Made by a program: the position numbers and the translations under genes
Source of the DNA: Marinomonas flavescens
GTDB lineage: Bacteria; Pseudomonadota; Gammaproteobacteria; Pseudomonadales; Marinomonadaceae
Direction: 5' to 3'
Assembly (NCBI RefSeq): GCF_004352835.1
Contig: NZ_SJSB01000007.1
Span: 1 to 64,000 of the forward strand
Length of the DNA: 64,000 nucleotides
In this document: positions 57,647 to 64,000 of the stretch, piece after piece
Numbering within the stretch: the first letter of the stretch is position 1
Layout of the letters: the number at the start of each line of letters is the position of its first letter
Notes under the pieces: model-generated
Databases searched by the model: none
The model's input: the letters and a program-made list of their open reading frames with translations, nothing else
Told to the model about the DNA's origin: nothing

Positions 57647-58504
57647 ATGAGCAACGATATTTTAAAAAGAGTAGAAGAGTTAACTAAAAATGGCCGCAGC
57701 GAAGTCCCTAGCTGGACACCTCGACCAGCCGCCACACGTTTCACTGACATCAGCGATATTGAAGGCATGCGAATAGCTGGAAAACTAGCCGCTGACGTAC
57801 TGATTATGCTGGAGGAATTCGTCGTTCCTGGCGTCACCACAGACCAACTCGATATTATTTCTCACAATTACACAGTTGATGTTCAAGGTGCTATTCCTGC
57901 GCCGTTAAATTACCACGGCTTTCCTAAGTCTTGCTGCACCTCTGTTAACGATGTTATTTGTCACGGTATTCCTAATGACAAACCACTAAAAAAAGGTGAT
58001 GTAGTTAACATCGACATTACCATCATTAAAGACGGTTATTACGGTGATACTAGCCGCATGTTTTTTGCAGGAGAAGTCGCCCCACACGTAGAACGCCTAT
58101 GCAAGGTTACCCAAGAAAGCTTATACCTTGCTATCGATATGGTAAAACCAGGCGTACGCCTTGGTGATATAGGCGCGGCCATTTCCGCTTATGTACACAA
58201 ACACCACTACACAGTCGTCGAAGAGTATTGCGGCCATGGTGTCGGAACCACATTCCACGGAGAACCTCAGGTTGCTCACTACGGCACCCCTGGCACTGGC
58301 GTTATCTTAGAAGAAGGCATGACACTAACCATTGAGCCCATGGTTAATGCCGGCAAAAAACAGGTGAAACATACTGGCCCTGACAACTGGATAGCGAAAA
58401 CGAAAGATGGTCGCTTATCCGCTCAGTATGAGCACACCCTTTTAATTACAGCAACAGGCGTTGAAATACTCACTAAACGACCTGAGGAAACACGCTTCTT
58501 CTAA
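57647..58504 (+). CDS. map: methionine aminopeptidase, type I
   Basis: Map (285 residues) removes the starting methionine from new proteins. The five metal ligands are all in place: Asp in NIDITIIKDGYYGDTSRMF, His in GHGVGTTFHGEP, Glu in EEGMTLTIEPMV and Glu in QYEHTLLIT, with the substrate His in YHGFPKSCCTSVNDVICHG. It is about 20 residues longer than E. coli Map (264), with an N-terminal extension of about 25 that is not membrane-like. It is divergent from rpsB, the common arrangement. Confidence 0.97.
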   Translation: MSNDILKRVEELTKNGRSEVPSWTPRPAATRFTDISDIEGMRIAGKLAADVLIMLEEFVVPGVTTDQLDIISHNYTVDVQGAIPAPLNYHGFPKSCCTSVNDVICHGIPNDKPLKKGDVVNIDITIIKDGYYGDTSRMFFAGEVAPHVERLCKVTQESLYLAIDMVKPGVRLGDIGAAISAYVHKHHYTVVEEYCGHGVGTTFHGEPQVAHYGTPGTGVILEEGMTLTIEPMVNAGKKQVKHTGPDNWIAKTKDGRLSAQYEHTLLITATGVEILTKRPEETRFF

Positions 58505-58513
58505 TAAGAAGCG
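58493..58513 (+). terminator. hairpin at the map stop codon
   Basis: CGCTTCTT-5-AAGAAGCG, with the map stop in its loop, followed by TTATTT. It is a weak terminator candidate. Confidence 0.35.
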
Positions 58514-58585
58514 TTATTTCACAGCATTTGAATGTTTTTGGGTTAATTATTAACTTCTTGATCACGCACGCTTCGAGGCACACGT

Positions 58586-61279
58586 ATGGACTTCCCTGCT
58601 TTTCCAGATGCTCCGCCATTACTAACAGCGGATGAAAAACACGAACTAGCGCAACCATCTTGCCCGATCCAGCGATACAAAGCCGTTCTTGAAGAAAAAA
58701 CTACCGCTTACGATGACCTTTTTCACGCTCTTTACCCAATAGAGAAGCTGGTTAAAGGTCTATCTGTTGTTTACGACGAAGCCCTTCAAGCTGCATGGAT
58801 AGCTAAAGGACTCGATACCGAAACCTCTGTCAGCCTAGTTGCTGTCGGTGGATACGGACGTGGCGAACTACACCCAAAATCTGATATCGACCTTCTTATT
58901 CTTGTCGATGACAATGCCGCTCCAGAAAAAGACAAAATTGAAGCCTTCATCACCCTACTTTGGGATATCAATCTTGATGTTGGGCATAGTGTTCGCACCA
59001 TTAGCGAATGCGTAGAAATGGCCGAAAAAGACATTACGGTTATCACCAACCTAATTGAGTCAAGAACACTATTCGGCTCTGAAGATTTATTGGCCAACGT
59101 TAAACTAAATACTGACACTGCTCACATGTGGGATGGCCACACCTTCTACAAAGCAAAACTAAAAGAGCAAAAACAACGTCACGCAAAATATCAAAATACA
59201 GCCTATAACCTAGAGCCCAACTTAAAAGAGTGCCCTGGCGGACTACGCGATATGCAAGTGATTGATTGGGTAGCCAAACGGCATTTACACACCCACAGAC
59301 TAAGCGCTCTAATAGACAAATCCTTTTTATCTGAAGACGAATACATTCAACTAAAAGGAGCGGTAGGAAACCTTTGGCGTATTCGCTGGGCTCTTCACAT
59401 GATCGCCGGTAGAAAAGAGGACAGACTTCTTTTTGACCATCAAAGAACGCTTACTAAAGTGTTTGGATTTGAAGATGACGATCTCAAGCGAAACGTAGAA
59501 CGCTTCATGCAAGGTTATTACCAAAGCGTTGCAGCCATCCAGCAATTGAACGATCTATTACTGCAGCATTTTGAAGAATCGTTTTTATTGAACGATGCCG
59601 AAGACGCAATTGAAATCATCAATGATCGTTTCCAAATCTGCAATGGCCAATTGGAAGCCAGATCCACCTCTCTCTTCCAAGACACCCCCTCAGCCATGCT
59701 GGAAATATATGTGCTCATTGGCAATAATAAGAACATCAAAGGCATTCGAGCAAACACCATGCGACAGCTTCGAGACAGCCTAGATCTTATTGACGACACC
59801 TTTCGTAATGACAGAAAAAATACCGACTTATTTTTAGACATCATTGCCAGCCGTTATAGCCTAACTAGCATTCTACGATCGATGAAACACATTGGTCTGC
59901 TGGGACGATATTTACCAGAATTTGGTGCTATCATCGGGCAAATGCAACATGACCTTTTTCATATTTATACGGTAGATGCACACACCTTACATTTAGTCGA
60001 AAATTTACGCCGCCTTTGGTCTCCTGAATTTAAACAGCAGTTTCCCATCTCATCACAAGCCATACGACACTTACCTAAAGTCGAACTTCTTTATATAGCG
60101 GGACTGTATCACGACATAGCAAAAGGCCGTGGTGGAGACCACTCTGAACTAGGTTGCGTTGATGCTCAAGCTTTTTGCGAGCGTCACGGACTACCCAAAA
60201 AAGACACCGAACTGGTTGTTTGGCTGGTTAGAAACCATTTATTTATGTCGGTAACGGCGCAACGCAAAGACATATCAGACCCAGAAATCATCTGGGAATT
60301 TGCCAGCTACGTAAAAGACCAAGAACACCTAGATTATTTATTTATATTAACCGTAGCTGACATCAACGCCACCAACCCCACAATGTGGAATAGCTGGCGC
60401 GCCTCCTTGATGAGACAACTTTATTTAGAAACAAAACGCGCTTTACGACGCGGCTTGGACTACCCCATCGACGCCGACATGCAAAGCGACGAACACAAAC
60501 AACGCGCATTAGAAGTTCTCATCGAGAGAAATGTCGATTTCACCGACGCTGAAGAAATTTGGGAAAAAATAGAAGAAGAATATTTCATTCGCTCCAATGG
60601 CGACGAAATAGCATGGAATACTGAAGCTATATTGCATCATCGACCAAGCATTAAGCCGCTTGTGGCCATTACACCACTAGGTGGCCGTAACTTCTCTGGT
60701 GCCAGCAAGGTATTTATTTACACCCTAAACAGCCGACATTTATTTGCCGTTACCGCGACTATCTTTGAACAGCTTGGTTTAACCATACTAGATGCAAAAA
60801 TAAGCAACACAACAGACAATTACACGCTTGATACCTTTGTTGTTATGGACATTAACGACAATGACACCAATCTACACCTAGACAAAGAAAGGGTCACCCT
60901 GATCCAAGAAACACTAACAGAACAATTAAACAACCCCTCACAATACGAGAGTTTGGTACAACGTTACACACCACGAATACTAAAAATATTTAACTCACCA
61001 TCAACCGCACACTTCGTTAGCCAACCAGAAGAAGTGTGGTCCGCTCTTGAAGTAACAGCGCCTGATCGCCCTGGTCTTTTAGCACTTATTGGGCAATTTT
61101 TTGTAACAAACAAAATAATGCTGCACAAAGCAAAAGTTGCAACGCTGGGTGAACGAATAGAAGATACTTTCTATATTACAGAAGAAGATGGTGATCTTAT
61201 TACGGATCTAGATCGTATGGATGCCATTTGTATATCATTAAAAGAAAAAATTGATCATTTTTCAAAAGCCACGGATTAA
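58586..61279 (+). CDS. glnD: bifunctional uridylyltransferase/uridylyl-removing enzyme
   Basis: GlnD (897 residues; E. coli 890) senses glutamine and adds or removes UMP on the PII proteins GlnB/GlnK, controlling nitrogen metabolism. The N-terminal nucleotidyltransferase has GGYGRGELHPKSDIDLLIL. The HD domain has GLYHDIAKGRGGDHSELG. Two C-terminal ACT domains (about 700-780 and 815-890, with VTAPDRPGLLALIG) bind glutamine. It starts 81 nt after map, the common map-glnD order, and is followed by dapC. Confidence 0.98.
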   Translation: MDFPAFPDAPPLLTADEKHELAQPSCPIQRYKAVLEEKTTAYDDLFHALYPIEKLVKGLSVVYDEALQAAWIAKGLDTETSVSLVAVGGYGRGELHPKSDIDLLILVDDNAAPEKDKIEAFITLLWDINLDVGHSVRTISECVEMAEKDITVITNLIESRTLFGSEDLLANVKLNTDTAHMWDGHTFYKAKLKEQKQRHAKYQNTAYNLEPNLKECPGGLRDMQVIDWVAKRHLHTHRLSALIDKSFLSEDEYIQLKGAVGNLWRIRWALHMIAGRKEDRLLFDHQRTLTKVFGFEDDDLKRNVERFMQGYYQSVAAIQQLNDLLLQHFEESFLLNDAEDAIEIINDRFQICNGQLEARSTSLFQDTPSAMLEIYVLIGNNKNIKGIRANTMRQLRDSLDLIDDTFRNDRKNTDLFLDIIASRYSLTSILRSMKHIGLLGRYLPEFGAIIGQMQHDLFHIYTVDAHTLHLVENLRRLWSPEFKQQFPISSQAIRHLPKVELLYIAGLYHDIAKGRGGDHSELGCVDAQAFCERHGLPKKDTELVVWLVRNHLFMSVTAQRKDISDPEIIWEFASYVKDQEHLDYLFILTVADINATNPTMWNSWRASLMRQLYLETKRALRRGLDYPIDADMQSDEHKQRALEVLIERNVDFTDAEEIWEKIEEEYFIRSNGDEIAWNTEAILHHRPSIKPLVAITPLGGRNFSGASKVFIYTLNSRHLFAVTATIFEQLGLTILDAKISNTTDNYTLDTFVVMDINDNDTNLHLDKERVTLIQETLTEQLNNPSQYESLVQRYTPRILKIFNSPSTAHFVSQPEEVWSALEVTAPDRPGLLALIGQFFVTNKIMLHKAKVATLGERIEDTFYITEEDGDLITDLDRMDAICISLKEKIDHFSKATD

Positions 61280-61287
61280 GCAGCCCG

Positions 61288-62490
61288 ATGAACCCTTTTA
61301 TACATTCTTTGCACCCATATCCCTTCCAGAAGCTTGCAGAGCTACTAGAAGGGCACACTCCTAATCCGGATAAAACACTTATTCGGTTAACGATTGGAGA
61401 GCCGCAACACCAATCTCCAAGCTTTGTTCTGGAAAAACTAGCAGACAAGCTTGATGGTGTAAGCAAATACCCAAGTACGAAAGGGGAATTACCACTTCGT
61501 AACGCCATCGCAGAGTGGACAAAGCAACGCTTTCATTTAGCAACGCTCGATGCTGACACTCAGGTCCTTCCTGTCACTGGAACCCGTGAAGCACTCTTTG
61601 CTATTACACAAACCCTTGTTGGCGAAAAAGAAAAAACTCTGGTTGTTAGCCCTAATCCTTTTTATCAGATTTACGAAGGGGCCGGTATATTGGCTGGCGC
61701 GGAACTCCACTTTCTGCCTTGTAGTCCTGAAACATCGTATCGAGTCGATTATCAAAATGTAAGCGATGACATATGGCAACGCTGTGAACTGCTTTTTGTG
61801 TGTTCACCAAACAACCCTTGTGGCAGCGTTACCAGCCTAGAGGATTACGCCTACCTTATCGCAAAAGCAAAACAGTATAATTTCACCATCGTGGCAGACG
61901 AATGCTACTCAGAAATCTATTTTGACAACAAAGCACCATTAGGCCTACTAGAAGCTTGCCAACAATTAGGCAATACCTCTTACGATCACTGCCTGATATT
62001 TCAATCTCTATCAAAGCGCTCTAACCTACCAGGCTTACGTTCCGGCTTTGTCGCCGGCGATGCCAGCTTACTTAAGCCATTCTTGCTATATAGAACCTAC
62101 CAAGGCTGTGCGATGCCCATACACCACCAAGAGGCTTCCATTGCCGCTTGGAATGATGAAGAGCATGTTGCTAAGAACCGTGAAATCTACACTCGTAAAT
62201 TTGACCGCGTATTAGACATATTGTCACCTGTAATGAAGGTAACTAAGCCAGAAGCAGGGTTTTACCTATGGCCAGAATTGGATATGGACGACGAAGCTTT
62301 TTGTATCGCACTTTACGAACAAGCCTCTGTATTGGTTCTCCCTGGAAGCTATCTAGGCCGTGACGTAAACGGCAAAAACCCAGGTAGCAAACATGTACGT
62401 ATGGCACTCGTTGCAGAAGAATCACAGTGCGTTGAAGCCGCGAAACGTATTCACGACTTTCTAACAGACAACAAATTAACAAAAAAATAA
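61288..62490 (+). CDS. dapC: succinyldiaminopimelate transaminase
   Basis: DapC (400 residues) is a class I/II PLP aminotransferase that makes N-succinyl-LL-diaminopimelate for lysine and peptidoglycan. The PLP lysine lies in IFQSLSKRSNLPGLRSGF, and CSPNNPCGS and ADECYSEIYF are the usual cofactor blocks. Context decides between DapC and other aminotransferases: it lies 8 nt after glnD and 29 nt before dapD, the next-but-one lysine gene, as in Pseudomonas. Confidence 0.92.
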   Translation: MNPFIHSLHPYPFQKLAELLEGHTPNPDKTLIRLTIGEPQHQSPSFVLEKLADKLDGVSKYPSTKGELPLRNAIAEWTKQRFHLATLDADTQVLPVTGTREALFAITQTLVGEKEKTLVVSPNPFYQIYEGAGILAGAELHFLPCSPETSYRVDYQNVSDDIWQRCELLFVCSPNNPCGSVTSLEDYAYLIAKAKQYNFTIVADECYSEIYFDNKAPLGLLEACQQLGNTSYDHCLIFQSLSKRSNLPGLRSGFVAGDASLLKPFLLYRTYQGCAMPIHHQEASIAAWNDEEHVAKNREIYTRKFDRVLDILSPVMKVTKPEAGFYLWPELDMDDEAFCIALYEQASVLVLPGSYLGRDVNGKNPGSKHVRMALVAEESQCVEAAKRIHDFLTDNKLTKK

Positions 62491-62519
62491 CCCCTTTTAA
62501 AAACTCACTGGAGAACATA

Positions 62520-63557
62520 ATGAGTGATCAAATTTTCGCGTTCGGTCTTGGTATCGGCACCCAAAACAAAGAAGGAAACTGGCTAGAAGTTTTTTACTCG
62601 CTACCAAGTAAAAACGTAGAAAAAAGCACCTTAGATGCCTTACTTGAAAGCACTAACTATGAAGGTGGTAATAGCACTCTTGTCTTGGATGAAGGCGATC
62701 TTAACCGCCTCCACATGAGCCTTCTAAAAGCTGGCAATATTGAGCAAGCTGAATTGGCATCCAAATTAAAAGCGTCGACTCAACCAATCGTGCTATGCGT
62801 ACTAGCAACCGACGAAGCACCGACGAATCCCGCTGAAGTGTATTTAAAGCTTCAGCTAATCTCACATCGCCTAGCTACACCACACAGCACAGTACTAGAT
62901 GGCATGTTTGGTTTGCTCATCAATACAGCTTGGACTAGCGAAGGGCCTATTGATGTTCGTGAGCTAGCAGACCGTCAGTTAAACGCTCGAATGCAAGGCC
63001 GCACGATTGAGGTATTCAGCGTTGATAAATTCCCTAAAATGCTCAACTTCATCGTTCCTACTGGAATTCGAGTTGGCGATGCTGCTCGCATCCGCCTGGG
63101 TGCTCATTTAGGCGAAGGCACCACCGTTATGCATGAAGGCTTTGTAAACTTCAATGCAGGTACATTGGGTGTAAGCATGGTGGAAGGTCGAATTTCTGCA
63201 GGCGTTGTAGTTGGCAATGGTTCTGATCTTGGTGGTGGCTGCTCAACCATGGGCACACTGTCAGGTGGTGGCAACATCATCATTGGCGTTGGCGAAAAAT
63301 GCTTGATTGGCGCCAACTCAGGCATTGGTATTGGCCTTGGCGATCGCTGCACCGTAGAATCTGGTCTTTACATCACAGCAGGATCGAAAGTAGCCGTGCT
63401 TGATGAAAGTAATAATGTTGTGTCTGTCGTAAAAGCGCGCGACCTTTCCGGCCAATCAGATTTACTATTCCGCCGCAATTCAGAAACTGGCGCTATTGAA
63501 TGTAAAACAAATAAAACAGCCATCGAACTAAACGCAGCATTACACGCTCACAATTGA
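62520..63557 (+). CDS. dapD: tetrahydrodipicolinate N-succinyltransferase
   Basis: DapD (345 residues) adds succinate to tetrahydrodipicolinate, the step before DapC. The hexapeptide beta-helix core shows near residues 180-300 (GAHLGEGTTVMHEGFVNFNAG, GGGCSTMGTLSGGGN). The length and N-terminal domain match the longer Pseudomonas-type DapD (344), not the E. coli form (274). It has ATG behind TGGAGA. A possible terminator follows it. Confidence 0.95.
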   Translation: MSDQIFAFGLGIGTQNKEGNWLEVFYSLPSKNVEKSTLDALLESTNYEGGNSTLVLDEGDLNRLHMSLLKAGNIEQAELASKLKASTQPIVLCVLATDEAPTNPAEVYLKLQLISHRLATPHSTVLDGMFGLLINTAWTSEGPIDVRELADRQLNARMQGRTIEVFSVDKFPKMLNFIVPTGIRVGDAARIRLGAHLGEGTTVMHEGFVNFNAGTLGVSMVEGRISAGVVVGNGSDLGGGCSTMGTLSGGGNIIIGVGEKCLIGANSGIGIGLGDRCTVESGLYITAGSKVAVLDESNNVVSVVKARDLSGQSDLLFRRNSETGAIECKTNKTAIELNAALHAHN

Positions 63558-63568
63558 TCTAACAAATA

Positions 63569-63607
63569 GGTCATACTGTCACTATATTGATAATATGGCC
63601 TTTTTTT
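63569..63607 (+). terminator. possible terminator after dapD
   Basis: GGTCATA and TATGGCC (one G-T pair) around an 18-nt loop are followed by seven T, just before the next gene's ribosome site. The long loop makes it uncertain. Confidence 0.4.
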
Positions 63608-63616
63608 GGAGTAAAT

Positions 63617-63964
63617 ATGATTACCCTGTATGGCATTAAAAACTGCGACACAATGAAAAAAGCGTTTCGCTGGCTAGATGAAAATCACATTGAATACCAA
63701 TTTATCGATTACAAAAAAGTCGGCGTAGATAAGGTATTAGCAGAGCAGTGGCTGGATCAATTAGGCTGGGAAAGCATCATCAATAAACGTGGAACTACGT
63801 GGCGTAAGCTTGATGACAATAAAAAAGAAACAATGAATAATGCAACGGCGCTAGAAACAATCATTGAACAACCGTCAATGATTAAGCGCCCACTACTCAT
63901 TAAAGACAATGACATTCTCTTAGGTTTTAGCGCTGCACAATACCACGACAGTTTGCTTAATTAA
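63617..63964 (+). CDS. ArsC/Spx-family protein (YffB-like)
   Basis: The 115-residue protein matches the thioredoxin-fold ArsC/YffB family (E. coli YffB 118): MITLYGIKNCDTMKKAFRWL at the start with a single N-terminal Cys, and the conserved later part RGTTWRKLDDN and IKRPLLIKDN. The function of YffB is not settled; a glutathione-dependent reductase role is suggested. I choose the ATG at 63617 behind GGAG, not an in-frame start ten codons earlier. In E. coli yffB lies just before dapE, and the following gene here is in the same place. Confidence 0.85.
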   Translation: MITLYGIKNCDTMKKAFRWLDENHIEYQFIDYKKVGVDKVLAEQWLDQLGWESIINKRGTTWRKLDDNKKETMNNATALETIIEQPSMIKRPLLIKDNDILLGFSAAQYHDSLLN

Positions 63965-63970
63965 CGGTTG

Positions 63971-64000
63971 ATGGATAAGACAATGGCAACTCTTTATTCG
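63971..64000 (+). CDS. start of next gene, possibly dapE (cut by window edge)
   Basis: Only ten codons are visible (MDKTMATLYS), open to the window end. A second in-frame ATG lies four codons in. The gene is 6 nt past the yffB-like stop. By gene order in E. coli and relatives it may be dapE (succinyldiaminopimelate desuccinylase), the next lysine-pathway gene, but the sequence is too short to show this. Confidence 0.35.
   Translation, partial: MDKTMATLYS

Overview
The window is a dense stretch of chromosomal housekeeping genes from a marine-type gammaproteobacterium with moderate to low GC. The gene sets (serB/ahpA/rpoS/nlpD/popT/pcm/surE/truD/ispF/ispD/ftsB, the full rpsB-to-dnaE-accA lipid A and envelope cluster, and glnD/dapC/dapD) and the protein sequences resemble Marinomonas or a close relative. 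That genus assignment is inference from memory. I see no prophage, transposase, CRISPR array or tRNA gene. The rightmost gene is cut by the window edge.

Layout. Positions 1-122 hold what looks like an rrn P1-type promoter facing out of the window to the left, so an rRNA operon probably lies just outside. From 0.1 to 6.1 kb a minus-strand group carries msrQ-msrP (periplasmic methionine sulfoxide repair), pssA, hemL, hemJ and a ClC channel. From 6.2 to 10.3 kb two Lrp/AsnC regulators each sit beside a transporter (a YjeH-like amino acid exporter and an EamA permease), with luxS between them. From 10.3 to 12.6 kb lies ilvIH, followed by a 429-nt intergenic region with several inverted repeats and a small unknown protein. 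From 13.3 to 18.3 kb are queG, tesB and the molybdenum cofactor genes moaA-moaB-moeA, then a LysR regulator.

From 19.3 to 31.7 kb: serB and divergent ahpA, then a long minus-strand series running from pyrG and eno through ftsB, ispD, ispF, truD, surE, pcm, popT, nlpD and rpoS. From 31.7 to 38.5 kb: a 525-nt region with one doubtful reading frame, a P-loop kinase, an AaeXAB-type efflux operon, a 2-hydroxyacid dehydrogenase and tilS. From 38.6 to 57.3 kb: rpsB, tsf, pyrH, frr, uppS, cdsA, dxr, rseP, bamA, skp, lpxD, fabZ, lpxA, lpxB, rnhB, dnaE and accA, all on the minus strand, divided by several strong hairpin terminators. From 57.6 kb to the end: map, glnD, dapC, dapD, a YffB-like protein and the start of a gene that may be dapE.

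Functional links. MsrP needs the molybdopterin that MoaA, MoaB and MoeA help make. IspD, IspF, Dxr, UppS, CdsA and PopT together cover isoprenoid carrier lipid synthesis and recycling. LpxA, LpxD and LpxB with FabZ, BamA, Skp and RseP cover outer-membrane building and its stress control. No clearly new multi-gene system was found. The best leads are small: the outward rrn promoter, a run of four hairpins upstream of an unknown 86-residue protein, an AhpA protein with a degenerate nucleotide-cyclase-like domain, an nlpD gene whose normal start codon leaves too short a signal peptide, and unusual inverted repeats at several regulators.
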